From: Sclerotinia nivalis
Lineage: Eukaryota > Ascomycota > Leotiomycetes > Helotiales > Sclerotiniaceae
NCBI GenBank assembly: GCA_029531795.1
Contig: JAPEIS010000011.1
Location: 620,001 to 684,000 of the forward strand
Length of the DNA stretch: 64,000 bases
Direction: 5' to 3'
This document shows, in pieces, positions 45,024 to 57,404 of this stretch. The position numbers were made by a program, and so were the translations under genes. Under the pieces are notes generated by a model that did not search any database, was not told where the DNA came from, and saw only the letters and a list, made by a program, of their open reading frames with translations. How positions within the stretch are numbered: position 1 is the first letter of the stretch; every line of letters begins with the position of its first letter.

Positions 45024-46980
45024 GGTGCCGCTCCACTTGTAGATATTGATTTCAGAGAACTAAGAGAAGTGAATGGATGGAGGAGGATTGTTCAGTTGCA
45101 GATTTATGAAAGACTTGTAAATGGGGGTGTGAAGAAGCTCTTGTCTTCCTGCCCATGGAGGAAACGTAGGCATTTATCTGTATCATTTGATATACCATGA
45201 TTCTGCTGTCATAAGTCAAATTTTTGGCTAGTAGGAACAAACATAAAAATGACTCAGAGACGCATGGTTTGTTGAAATCCGAGCCATGCTAAATGGGTTG
45301 TACTTTAGAAATACTCATTTCAAGGGTAATAACAACTATGTACCTCACTATGAATCAAAGACTACAGAGACTCTGTCCAAACAAGCACGAAGCACGATTA
45401 AAACATGCACCGTTCATGGAGTTTTGAGTAATCAACTTCCGCAAATGCCACAAAAAGAATACAACTCCAGCTCTAAGAGATTGAGCTGATCCTAAGATTA
45501 TCCAAGTAACTCAAATGAAGATCTTAATATGATTAAGCCCTTGAAAAGCAACCTGGTCTTATTCGTGAAGCATTGCACCGAGTTGTTGTCCTTTGTCTTG
45601 CGCCGCGGCAAATGTAAATTAACACGTGCTTCTCCTCTCTATGATAAGCAAGATCTATATTGCAAATAACAATACAGGATAAGAAGGAAAGCAGATTGGT
45701 TCAATAAGAGTGAAGCCCGTCGAAAAAGAGAGGAAAGCTACCTATAACTTCATAGGAGCTAGAGTTACGGTATGCATATCTTCGACTGCAACCACCCTCT
45801 TGTCTGTAAGTCACGCACTGATTTTCCGCTCAGTGCTGCAGAAAACCGATGCATCTAGCACCTACTAAACCAGGCCATCATGCCATATCCGTGACATTGG
45901 CAGCGTTCACAAAATAAGAAGTCCAGTAAGGCATTCTTGAATATCAAGAACGAATAGCAGAATATGCATCAAGATTTCTGTACACAATATCTGGCGTTAA
46001 ATATTGATAGGAAGCGGAAGTGGGCTGCGCATCGTCATATGAAGGAAGATCTTAAACATATTACGGCTGAAGAAGGACAACCAGACGGGGTGGAACTGCT
46101 AGGTGCCATTTCTTTTTCGGAGTTCGGGGGAAGGGAGGAAAGATAAGGGAATGTCGGGGATGGGGTGGTCCTGTTTGATGGGGGGATGTGATGTTAATAA
46201 AGGACAGAATGGGAGTGCAGATGGGCATTGTGCAGATGATTTTATATAGTCACGTGATAAGACATTTGCACCAATGTAGCTTCCCATCCGGTTATTGGAT
46301 AAAACTTTACACTATGTATCCTTTTCTCATTACTTAAAATCTTCGGTTACATACGGAAAAAGACGACTATCGTCTAGGTAATGATTTCCCTCCTACATCT
46401 ACTACATTCATCGATTTAAAAGCAACAAAGCCTAATGAGTTATTGTCTCGAGTTCTCGAAATCAATTATGCCAGCTATAGGTAGCCTAGCCTATTCCCAT
46501 CTATCACTTCAAATATCGAATAATTTGAATGACACCAATTGATGACATGGTTGTGTCGTGTGAGATATCTTGTGAATAGTAAAATGAGGACTCGGAGTTT
46601 GAAGTTGTAAGCCCTCTATTTTTATTTTATCATTTCCCTGTACCAATTTCTTATGCTGTTCACTAACCACCTCTGATTTGCTTGATAGTCATCCCTCAGT
46701 GCGATGAGTTGATATATCATATACAGAGTAGGGCCGGGTTGATCATGAATCACCGAAGCCGAGAATGGATATCGGTACAAGTGTCTCCAATATATGTCAA
46801 CTCAGCCCTTATATATAGTAGCTGCATGAGAATACTGCTGAAACATCTAGTGGTGGACTATGCCAACAGTGGGGGCGGGGCATATGATTCAGTTTTCAAA
46901 CCCGTCGACTGCTTCTATAAATTCCCACTACCCCTCCCCAACATCGCCAGCAAACAATAAAAGCGAAAGCGAAAGCGAAA
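45024..46980. other. Gene-free spacer upstream of the GNAT gene
   Basis: Several ATG frames of 60-92 codons are present, none with recognisable features. The right end is the promoter of the acetyltransferase gene. Confidence 0.55.
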
Positions 46981-47697
46981 ATGTCCCTCCAATACTCCAT
47001 CCACCGTGTCCCCACCCACTCCCACTCCCCATCCACAAACCCAACCCTCCTCCTCCTCTTCCTCGCCGGCAAATTCTCCGCTCTCCGTCTCTCCGCCCTC
47101 CTCGAATCCCCCAAATCCTTCGCCTCTACTTTTGAGCAGGAATACCAATTCACCTCCTCCACCTGGCTAACGCGTCTCTCGCGTCCCAAATTCCACTACT
47201 TCATTGCGACAGCCCATTCCCACTCCCCATCCACACCCCTTTCATCCCATACCCTCGAAACCGGTATTTTCGTCGGCAGTGTGCAACTCTTCGGACCCAA
47301 CCCCTCATCATTTTTCACTCTCCCACTAAGTGGAGCTCCACCCCCTTTACCCGATACCGAGGAATCCAAATATCAAATGACAGCGCTATACAGCTCGCCC
47401 TCACATCGCGGAAAAGGACTCGCTAAAATGTTAATTCAGGGGGGGATAGACACTGCGAAGCAAGAAGCGAAGGAAAAGGGGATAGAAAAAGTGAGGATAC
47501 GAATTTTTATTGGTCGGGGGAATTTGACGGTGAGGAAATTGTATCTCAGTGTTGGGTTTGTGGAGACGGGTTTGTGTACGTTGGCTGAAGCGGTGGTGCA
47601 AAATGGTGATGCGGAGATTTTACCGGAGGATGGTGGGATTGGGGATTCCGAGAAGTGGCTGAATAGGGTTGCGTTGGTTATGGAGTGGGCTGGGTAG
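46981..47697 (+). CDS. GNAT-family N-acetyltransferase
   Basis: An intronless frame of 238 residues runs from the ATG at 46981. The acetyl-CoA-binding motif A is clear: ALYSSPSHRGKGLAKMLIQG (R/Q-x-x-G-x-G/A type) near residues 137-156. After it come a helix (TAKQEAKEKGIEKVRIRIF) and motif B, NLTVRKLYLSVGFVETG, the family's N-x-x-A/V-x-x-x-Y-x-x-x-GF block. The N-terminal third (FSALRLSALLESPKSFASTFEQE) matches the start seen in many fungal GNATs that resemble RimI/yeast YhfO-like acetyltransferases of unknown substrate. Base composition shifts from C-rich in the first half to G-rich in the second, so both complementary strands are open. The acceptor substrate is not predictable. Confidence 0.88.
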   Translation: MSLQYSIHRVPTHSHSPSTNPTLLLLFLAGKFSALRLSALLESPKSFASTFEQEYQFTSSTWLTRLSRPKFHYFIATAHSHSPSTPLSSHTLETGIFVGSVQLFGPNPSSFFTLPLSGAPPPLPDTEESKYQMTALYSSPSHRGKGLAKMLIQGGIDTAKQEAKEKGIEKVRIRIFIGRGNLTVRKLYLSVGFVETGLCTLAEAVVQNGDAEILPEDGGIGDSEKWLNRVALVMEWAG

Positions 47698-49178
47698 AAC
47701 TTATCATGGCGGGCATGTATAATATGTTTCCAAATATCCTCTAGATGTAAATTAATATTCATCATGTAGCTTACAGCCATTCTTCGCTGCCCATACCTCT
47801 TTTCCGATTTTTTCCCTCCTCAGTTCTACCCTATTTTACCTCGACGTAAGAATCCTGCCCAGGTCATATCTCTGACCCGCAATCCTCCAAACTGGTTGAA
47901 TGCTATGGACATTCTTCAATATCATCGTCTTCCCTTCATCAAAATATTCTTAATTTCTCTATCTGGTAATACCATTAAGAGCGCCTCGAATACCTAGAGA
48001 ATTCTTACATCATTAAGAATCACAGCCCGGTGTGTAGCACCCCATGTCGCGTTTCCTTCCCGCCAAATACAAGTTATACAACCTACGCAGAAGGCTTTTC
48101 TGTCCGTTGAATTCTAGAGGGTTTATGCAATCCATATGAGAAAGTACCCGTCATATCTGATCTCAGATCTTCCGATGACATACCAAGAACCTTCGCTCTA
48201 GCAACAAAATCACCAGACTCCTGATCATCGCGCATTGAAGTCTGTAGCACAGATTATACTTAAAGAATTCAATACATCTTCACCAAGCTCGCTAGATACT
48301 CCAATATATTGTACCTAGACATCGCTCGCAGCTTCTTTCTTAGCAGCAGTGTTGGATATACGCATAATACAACCCTATCTCTCTTTTAACATCGACCGCA
48401 TGGTTGATCCAGCTGGATCGCATTAAACTTTACATATCGATATGGTGTACAACTCAACTGAACACGATTTCCCTTTTGCATGAGGAGTAGCTTAGTGAGA
48501 GTGATGGGTTCTTATGGTAGAAGCCACAAACAACAACAACCAATCCTCCTGCATGAAACCACTCGATACGCAATACGAAAATCAAAACAGCCATGAAAAT
48601 CCTTCAAGATAATGCGGATACTATCAACCAAGTACTTCGATTGATAATATCAAGTGTGAGCGCTGTACTCCGGCTATCTCAATTGACCAATGCGCTTCAC
48701 CCACCCCCAAGCGCACATCTTTTTGATGTATGTAATGAATTCTTTGCTCTTTACTCTATCAGCTATACGTTTACATTTGAAGATTATCTTATCTTACTCA
48801 AATCTCACATCTCAAATCCAACTTTCTAAAATTATAATATCGACATCGAGTATCATAATTTCGCAAAGCTTTCATTCTATATTCTATGTAGGCCCAGTAA
48901 TCCATACTGACCGTAGCGGATTCTATCCTATGGTATCTTCATAAACATATTATCTCCCTATTCAATCCATATCAAAATGTATCAACGCCGATTTATCTAT
49001 TCTACCAGTGAAATTGTTGTTGTTTACGATCAGTGTTTCCTGTCCTCATATTGAACTACACCGCATAACCATCTATGTTGACCCATCTCGATCCATATTC
49101 AAAACCCTCCATCATATCCCTAGCATAGCAAACGTAGCTTTCTCGTAAATCTCCATCTTTATACCTGCCCAAAATACT
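47698..49178. other. Spacer between convergent GNAT and AMP deaminase genes
   Basis: Both 3' flanks lie here. The open frames at 48593-48829 and 48690-48944 show no domains. I see no gene or repeat. Confidence 0.55.
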
Positions 49179-52100
49179 TCAATTCGAATCGACAGCATCA
49201 TCATTGTCTACATCACTCTGTTGCGCGTCCTCCTCCTCATCTAATTTCCCATCTAATGTCGTGACACTCTTGTTATCGCTACCTCTCTTCAACATCATCA
49301 AACCATGCTCGTCACTCTCTGTCACACTATTCTTTCTGGTGCTCTCCCTTCTTTGTTTTCTACTGACCAAACCGGGAAAGATTCTCGGTTCACTGCCTGA
49401 TAGATGTAGATCACTAAAGCTCGCTTCCAATCCCCAAGACTTTTCGCGTCCTTTATTGGCTGAATGTGGCGAGTTGAATGATGAGTTGGGTTGCGTGTGT
49501 TGATTTGGAGTAGCGTAACCAGATGGACTATCTGTGCCTTTCTGGTGATGCTTTAAATGAGAATCTATGTGTAGCTGAGAATGGGAGAGGGGGATGCGGG
49601 CAGCCTGAGCAGGATGATGCTGATATTGTTGCGAGGGACCATGATCTACCACGCTAGCAGAAGCTTTCATGGATGACGTTGGCGAATATGGCCGTGGCCC
49701 TGGAAAGAAGGAATTGCCTTCTGCTGGACCTGATGTTTGGATTGCTGGAGTTGACAAAGCAGTGTAACGTTCAATCCTGTTATTGTTAGTACTGCATTTA
49801 TTCCGAAAGGAAGCAAAATTATGACTTACATGGACAATTCCTGCATCAGAGTTTCGTGTCGGAAGCTTTCCCTAATATTTGGGACATTACTCTTTGCCAT
49901 CGTATTACCCTTAACTCCAGGTAGGTCATAGTCTGGACCCAACCATCTCTGCTTGACAGAATGCTCAAACCCACTTTGTTTGACCGAATTCTTCGCCAAT
50001 TCACACATGTCCACTGCGCTGAGCTTATAAATTTGTGCAGCGACAGAGTATTCCTCGATGAGTGGCTCCTTTGTGAAGGCGAATTGAAGAGGATCGTCAG
50101 TGGAGAGAGAGACATTAAGACCCCGCTTGAAATAAGAAAGGAAAGGATTTCTTTCATATGCCAAGAACAGTGCATTGTTACTCAAAGGGGACATTGCCAC
50201 TCCAATCTGCTCGAGATAGAAGATGTATTGTAGCAAAGGTACTTTTCGGAGCAACAAACCATGACTGATGCTATGACAGCAAAGAACTGCAGCAGCCAGA
50301 TGATCAGTGTCACCGGCTTCTCCACAATGAGGTCGCAGTAAGAATGTGTTGAAACCACGTTGTTTGCGCCACACATTCAAGGAAGAAATATTGGCAAAAA
50401 GGTAGTAGATCCAATAGCTGTAGGGCGGATTTTGCTTGGAATCCCATACTTTTGGAACAGGGAACTTTCTGAACAATCTTCTTTCAGCTTTACTCTCATC
50501 ATCCACACTGTCGAACCCAATAACTCGCTGAAGGAAGATGTGAAGTTTTGGGTGACTGGATGGATCTTTTGTGACCTCAAACAGCGGTTGAAACAAATTA
50601 ATGATAACTTGCTCAAAGTTCTCCATCAAACCACTAGATTTGTAAACGTCGAACAGCCGTGGAACCTGAATTAACCATCGAACATTGTGCGAAAATAGTT
50701 TGTTGTCAACAACCCATGCTGCTAGCTTATCCCATTCATCGATAGTTCTTCCATAGATCGAGATACGCCATTCAACCATTTGATATTTGCTTGATTCAAG
50801 ATCTGAGATGACCTCTTTAGTGATCTCTGCAAGATATCTTCCATTGATGAAATTGTCTGTTTTCAAGAAAATCGTTCTCAATCGAGACTCTCCAACAGGA
50901 TTGTACTTCAGGTTGAATTTGTCGAATCGATGGAAAGAATCGGTATGAGCCTTTAGTCAAGAGTCAGAAAAGACTAGCAGAATCTAAGAAGGTATGAACT
51001 TACGTGCATATCGAGAGTATCAATACTTAAATCATAGGCAGTCAAGTTGATACTTTGAAAAACCTCAGCTAATGTGAGATGTTTACCATCTCTGAACATG
51101 ACAATCTCATCAGGATTCTTCTTCATTTTACTCTTAATGAATCGTAGTAGATGCTTTTGGTTCATACAAGCGGAGTGATGAACGTGGGTATCAACCTTTC
51201 TAACATTGTAGAAATCCCTATGCGGTACACGTTTACTGTCCGCCATTTCCTGGTATTCATTGAGAAGGACGTAAAGGTTGAATTTACCCTCCAAATACTG
51301 CAAACGACGAAAGGCAAAACTTTTACTTGGACCATCAGATGAGACATTGAGAATTTGTTCCAAATCCATGTAGAATTCTCTGATATCAGGAATGTTGATT
51401 ACTGGCGTATCAAGTTCTTGAAGCTTTGAGTTCTCATAGACTTGGAACACTCCACTACCATCGAGTCGGAAGGTCATCTCTCCAGGCGGAGGAAGGGGGA
51501 GGAGATCTTCCATTTCGAAATCGGAACCGATATCTTGTCCAGGTTTTCGCTTACGGAGAGGAGTTTTGGGGGCACTAGTAGCTTGAGAAATTGACAGTTC
51601 TGAGGCTGCACCACTGAGAGTTCGCTGGTGGCTTTGAACATCAGTCTGAGGTGGCAATACCATGCTATTAGCCAAGCTGTTTGCTGTACTATTTCTTGCA
51701 TTTGTTGCCGCCTCTTTCGCTCTCTCGTCATGCCAAGATGGCTGGGGTGGCGGTGGATAGATATTCCAATTCGAATCGTCTTTAGGATTATCACCATCTT
51801 CTTGTAACGATAGGCGAATGTACTTATGTCGAATATCAATCACCTTTTGAATATTAGTGTAGATGGATGCGAGCTCGGCAGTTATGTGGGCGTCGGAATT
51901 TGCGAAACCACCTGCACCAGAACCAAGGCCAACACCGGCACCTGCACCATGCAATCCTTCCATTTCCAACAACGGTTTATGTTCATGTGGAAGTCCTGGA
52001 TGAGCGGTATGATCTCTAGCTTCCTTGTCTGCCTTAAGTAAAGATTCTCGTCTATCATGCGCCCCAGGAGTATGAACAAAGGCACCCGCAGCAAGACTCG

Positions 52101-52614
52101 GTTCCTGAATCACAGCGCTTTCTGGGTGCTTCCCAAGGTCTGCAAGACCAATAGGAGGAGCACTTCTGAATTTATTGAGCTGTGGTAGATTTTGTGCGCT
52201 TTTTCCCGAAGCTTGACTTCCAGATCTATGCATACCTCCTTGTTCAGAGTCTAAAACGTTAGAGAACGATCTAGGCTTCAACACAGGACTAGGAACTGCA
52301 GACTTCTGAGAATTACCCCAATTGCTGCCGCTACCAGTTTTATGACTTTCCAACTGGCTGCGTTGAAAGAATAGCTTCGAATCTGCCTGGCTCATCTCCT
52401 TCTCTGCAAGATAATCAAAGTATGCCGTTTTCTTTTGCTTGTCTCGAGCTAACATTCCACTTTGGGACATAGGCGTCTCGAGGCCGGGTGTATCGTCCGA
52501 CAGAAGAGCTGCTTCTGGAAGCATATCACTTGGTTCCTCCATCAAACCTTCCAAGGCACTGTCATACCCCTTTTCTTCTACATCATCATCATCATCATAA
52601 TCTCTTTCGGGCAT
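49179..52614 (-). CDS. AMD1: AMP deaminase
   Basis: Three exons (51004-52614, 49830-50950, 49179-49776) with two 53 bp introns give 1109 residues, the size seen in filamentous fungi. The first ~330 residues are acidic and Ser-rich and probably regulatory. The catalytic domain begins near [20 protein letters not shown]. It holds [18 protein letters not shown] (zinc-binding HxH, about residue 473), [20 protein letters not shown] across the first splice, [11 protein letters not shown], and the deaminase signature [10 protein letters not shown] (about residue 817). The tail after [13 protein letters not shown] is low-complexity and acidic at the end. The enzyme converts AMP to IMP and ammonia, balancing adenylate pools. 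It is divergent from CHZ1 with a 695 bp interval. Confidence 0.96.
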
Positions 52615-53309
52615 ATTGAAAAAAGCTAATTTGGAAGAAACCCTTGGGGAGGAGGGTAGTTTGAAAGGGTTCTGTTCTGATGATGAATCTGGATATGATA
52701 TGTGTTAGCCCCTCATGTTTTTGTGTACCCTTGCAACGCGGGGTTCAACTGGAGCTATAGCACAAAAATCTTGGTCCTTACCAGGCATATTTTCTTCTTC
52801 TTTATACTCTATAGTGAAGATAGGATTGTGAAATCTAATAGTCTGGCAAATAACCCCAATAATACGACTAAAGATGGTTTGTTAAGACCAAGAGAAACAG
52901 CAAGCAAATAGCAAATCTTCTAAGTTGATTGTAAAAAGTTGGTTGTTAACCTTAACCTTATCCTTTTTACTTTACGTTCCTGGGGGCTCGTATCCTTGTT
53001 CAAGCGGCGGCCGTCTCGGAGGCTTGAATCCCGACCAATCAGAATCCCGTAAAGCTTCTTGGCGCTGCCGTAATTTCAATTTAGAGCCTTCTTCACGAAT
53101 GCGAACGCGCTTTCCCCAAAGATTTTTATTTGCAGGGCGGTGACGGCAGCTTAAAGGGACCGTGCCATTCGCAAGATAGTTTCCCCCCAATTGTTTTTGA
53201 TCTTGATCGACTTTGTCAACTTCAACACTTCAGCACTTCAGCACTTCAGCACACAATTTGACCAAAACAATAATCGATAACTCGCCTTTTACCCAAAACT
53301 CTCATAAAG
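52615..53309. other. Divergent promoter of AMP deaminase and CHZ1
   Basis: No coding sequence is recognised. CACTTCAG repeats occur three times in a row near 53225-53250, just upstream of CHZ1. Presumed promoter and leaders for both genes. Confidence 0.55.
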
Positions 53310-53746
53310 ATGTCTGCCCAAACAGGATCTACCAATGTTTCCGCCGATAAAGGCAAAGGCAGGAGCGTCGCTGAGCCTCAAGATGTAACTATGGGCGAGG
53401 GCGACGATAGCTCCAGTGAGGACGATGTAAGTTATAATTGAATGCGCTTTAAATTATTTCATGCTGACAATCCTCCTTTAGGATGCCCCACCACCAGGTA
53501 AGATCTCAGGGACTCAAAACTACTGCTTGTGAGCATTATTTAACGACATACATAGCCGAAGAAGTCGAGGAGGAAGCTTCAGACAACGAAATCGACAAGA
53601 GCAATATCATTCAAGGTCGCCGTACTCGTGGCAAGCAAATCGACTTCGCCGCAGCTGCTAAGGACCTTCCAGCCGAAGACGATGAGGACGAGGATGATGA
53701 CTTCCAATCTGAGGGAGAGGATGATGATGAGATGGGAGGAAATTGA
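53310..53746 (+). CDS. CHZ1: Histone H2A.Z-H2B chaperone Chz1
   Basis: Three exons (53310-53426, a 16-base exon 53482-53497, and 53556-53746) join in frame to 107 residues, close to the usual size for filamentous fungi. The CHZ motif SNIIQGRRTRGKQIDF lies near residues 60-75, with acidic stretches on both sides (SSSEDDDAPPP before it, DDEDEDDDFQSEGEDDDE after it). Chz1 binds H2A.Z-H2B dimers and hands them to the SWR1 remodeller in the nucleus. The 16-base microexon carries only DAPPP and part of the next codon; its flanking splice sites (TTTAG|GAT and CCAG|GTAAG) are canonical. Confidence 0.88.
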
Positions 53747-54478
53747 GGGAGAAGAGTGATTGTAGTTTGGTAGATTGATGGGATCTTATTCATTCGACAA
53801 CTGGTCAACTCTGTTCAACCTCGCCGAAATTCAATACCTTCTACATCGCATCTTTCAGTTTATTCGGCAAAAAATTCTATTCATACATTGCGACTCTAGG
53901 CATATGATATGAACGATTGATTTGGGTCATCAGGGGAATTGGGGGGAGAGGTTTTTCTGCACAAGCATTTGTGTACATTTAGATACCAGACAAAAGGGGC
54001 GTCCATTGCAAATTGCACTTTGCATCCATCCAAATCTCCAAACCGAATCAACTTTCTTATGTGAAAAGTAAACAAAACAAACAATACCCACCATCAGCCT
54101 TCTCCCATTTTTTTCTGCACAGACTGGAAATCAATCATGATAAAGATAAAGAAAGCCCAGGATCACATATTAAAGAGCCAGGATCAAGCCAAATTTCCCC
54201 AAACCTCAAACTGTTACCTCGTCCTTCTTCATACACGCTTCTACGATAATTCTAGACTTTCATTCTTTCATTCTTGCTGTACTTCGAAACACCAAAAATT
54301 GAATCTCGTAACGCAACGTGTATGACTTGGTGTAAATAAATACAACATCCGTTGACAAGCGAACACATATCCCGATTGTATCAAAGACATAGGATACGTA
54401 GCTTATGTTACTTTGAAATTCGTTTCTTCTCCACAAGCTAGGTATTTATTGTATTCTGATTTGAGAGAGAGGATCATT
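53747..54478. other. Spacer between CHZ1 and BET1
   Basis: CHZ1 3' UTR and BET1 promoter or leader. No other gene is visible; short plus-strand frames here show no features. Confidence 0.6.
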
Positions 54479-55647
54479 ATGGCGAATAGGTATGTATGAT
54501 TTATTTATTTATTACTTTACGTATGTTTTGGTGGTTTGCGCATTTGATTCCATTTGGTTTATTTGCGGAAAGGAATCGAGGAATCATGGAGATTGGGTAT
54601 GCGATTGTATATCCCCAGCGCATACTCATTTCAAGCTCCTTCTCTTCGTTCCAAGTTGCGAATATCTCAATTCATTTTTATAGATTTTGAAATGAATCCC
54701 AATTAACTTACCTCCAACAATAGATTCGGCGCATCCTCCCTCCACCAACGCGATCCGCGCAGTGCACTTTTTGAAAATTATAATGGCGGTGCGGGTTCAA
54801 GGGATGGAAATAGACATGGAAGTGCGAGTTCGAGTCCGGCGCCGAGGGGTTATGGGTATACTGGGGGGGGAGTAGGAGGGTATTCGGGGGGAGGTTATGA
54901 TGGCGGTGGTTATGAGAGGAGTGGGTATGGGGAGAGGGAAGATAGAACAGGAAGTGCGGGGGGGTTTAGGTCGGCGACGCCGAATAGTAGGTATGTTTCG
55001 GGTGTGCTTTGCTATCTTTTTTTCTGGGTGGGAGGTGCAGGAGGATAGGGAGGCAGGGGAGGCAGGGGAGGCAGGGGAGGCAGGGGAGGGAGGAAAAGAG
55101 ATGAGAGAGGGTTGGGGGATAGGAGTGCTTATAGAGGGATAGATGCAAGTGCGTCTTTACCCCGATGAGAAGCAAGCTATTTGGTCTACCTTTTTTGCGC
55201 ATAACATATACTAACATATAATTTATCACAGAGGCCAATACAGCGATGCCGTCCTCAACGAACTTGAGAGTCAGAATAATGATCAAGTAGAGGGTATTAT
55301 GGGAAAAGTTCGACAATTAAAGAGTGTATGTTTTCCCCTCCCCTCCTTTCCCCAGTCTCCTCTCCCCGTCCCTCTCCCCCTCCATTCCATAACCCCCCCC
55401 TTCTTCCCTTTTCCCTCCCACCTCTCTAACACCCCAACAGATGACCATAGCCATCGGCGACGAAATCCGCGAATCCTCCGCGCTCGCCGAAAAAATGAAC
55501 GATAATTTCGAAGGGGCACGCGTTCGTATCCGAGGAACCATGAATCGAATGTTAATTATGAGTCAGAAGACAGGGGTTAGTTGGAAAATTTGGTTGTTGT
55601 TTTTTGCGGCGGTTTTTGGGCTGTTTTTTTGGGTGTGGGTTTTTTGA
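54479..55647 (+). CDS. BET1: Bet1-type SNARE
   Basis: Four exons (54479-54489, 54724-54990, 55232-55325, 55441-55647) join to 192 residues. The first exon carries only 11 coding bases (MAN and part of Arg). The N-terminal ~90 residues are Gly/Tyr/Ser-rich and disordered. The SNARE motif follows: LNELESQNNDQVEGIMGKVRQLKS, then MTIAIGDEIRESSALAEKMNDNFEGARVRIRGTMNRML, with the zero-layer Gln in place. A C-terminal membrane anchor (WKIWLLFFAAVFGLFFWVWVF) ends the chain, as expected for a tail-anchored SNARE. Bet1 works with Sed5, Bos1 and Sec22 in ER-to-Golgi vesicle fusion. Intron 2 (54991-55231) is long and carries a 9-mer repeat. Confidence 0.92.
55051..55086 (+). repeat. (AGGCAGGGG)4 repeat inside BET1 intron
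   Basis: Four perfect 9-base units lie within intron 2 of BET1 (54991-55231), followed by further G-rich sequence. The G runs could form a quadruplex in pre-mRNA. Confidence 0.9.
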
Positions 55648-57404
55648 TGGGGTGGGGGAGGAAATGGGGAGAAGGTGAGGAGGAGGGGAGGAAATGGAAA
55701 GGGAAGGGAGAGGAGCGGGAAATAATTGGTTACTTCCATAATACATGCGTTCGCAAAGTAGCGAGCAGGGAGCAGAAAGCAAAAAGCAAAGTTATGAAGG
55801 GGAGGAAAGGGGAATGAGAGCAAGGAAACGAAGAAAATGGAGAAACCGAAGGAAATGGAGCTACATACATCATAGCATAGGTATGATACGATCACTGGCG
55901 TTAATGGAGATGAAATCATTTGGGTTTGGTTTGGGTTAGGGTTGGGTTGTTTGTATTATAGCAATCACAGCATAGTATAGCGTAGTATGGCACGTTTATT
56001 GTCAATTCGTCAATCTGTTAGTCTACCTCCCCTACTCCTCTTTCCTTCTTCCCTCTTTCTTTTTCGTGTTCGCGTTGCTCTTTTTGGAGGGGAGGGTAGG
56101 GGAAAGGGAAGGAGAAGGTGAGTGTGAGTGTGAGCGGGGGAAAAGGGGTAGGAAGTGAGGGGAGGGAGGGGGGGAAAGGTATATACTAGATAGGTATACT
56201 CTTACATTAGATAAGTATATACTAGGTAGGCATACCAGGTATTATTCTCTAGTAGACTGCGATTGCGACTGCGACTGCGATTGCGCACTGGAACAGGGTG
56301 ATTTAGATTGTGATTTCCTGAAATATTTGGTTATGAAACCCCAAACGAATAAAATCTACGAATAAATAAATGGCTGGCTTGCTTGCTTGGCTCTAGGAAC
56401 CTTTCCGAAGTTAAGATATATATATGTACACCCCCAAACTTCCGGTGATCTTTATTTAGTCTTTACTTTCCTAAGGTTATTAATTATCTATGAATACCTA
56501 CCCATGCGATCAATAACCTCGATTAGCTCCTCCAACCCGCAATTCCCTTTTTTTTGAGAGAAGGAGGGAGAAGGGGGGAGGGGGTGAAGATGGCTCCCGG
56601 TGAACCTTTAATTTTTTTTAATTTTTTTGAAAAATGAAGTGTATGGATGAGCTCTTTTTGTGAATATTTGTTTGGTTAAGAAGTTAAGATGGAGATGTGA
56701 TAATATTTATTTACTTGTCTAACTATTTAATGTTTATAATGAACAAAGGATAATGTTCTATGGTCAAATGATCAGAAGCCAAGATCAATGTTTAATGTTT
56801 AATATTCAATGGTCTATCAAAGATAATAGAAAGGAAAGAAAGAAGAAGGAATAAGAGATATAGTTTTTCGAATGAATGAATGGATGGATTGTATTTCGAT
56901 ACTGCAACCACAGCTTGATTATGATTGGCACTGCAACAACTGTGACTACAAATATCATTACACAATAATGTATTTCATTGCTGAAAAGAATTGAATAAGA
57001 AGGATAAGAAGAAGAAGATAAATATATTTGGGTATCAAAAGAAAGAAAGATATTTGCTCCGTCTACAATTCCACAGCTAATGGGTACCTTGACATTCCTG
57101 GTAAAGGGGAAGAAATAGTTTGCTGTCTGTTCTGTACAGCTGACCTCTCTGCGACTTTCGAGTTCATGACGGATTTGATGCCCGCTCCTGGTCTGGTGTA
57201 TGATAACTCCTTTCATCAAAGTAAACATTGTATCTGCCCTCGATAATGTAATATTGGTGAAACACCAACATCCTCAATTCAACACGACTTTGCTTCATCC
57301 CTGAGCACACTCAACACTCAGCAAACGGTCTTCTCGTCGTTCACTGAATTTGGATCCTCCCCCCAAAAATTATGATCATAGTCATGAATAAATCATGTAA
57401 AGTA
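55648..57404. other. Spacer between convergent BET1 and APC15-like genes
   Basis: No gene is recognised. The part 56080-56190 is strongly purine-rich on the plus strand with several G runs, and 56180-56245 carries repeats of TATACTAG/TAGGTA type. A 140-codon minus-strand frame (56806-57228) is non-homologous in appearance. Confidence 0.55.

Noticed and set aside
44847..45200. 117-codon plus-strand frame opposite the small Cys-rich frame
   Set aside because: No domain or signal peptide at the start; hydrophobic run is short and the strand opposite has the more regular Cys/His pattern.
53000..53080. tRNA-like B box (GCTTGAATCCCG)
   Set aside because: No matching A box or cloverleaf arms could be drawn at the correct spacing.
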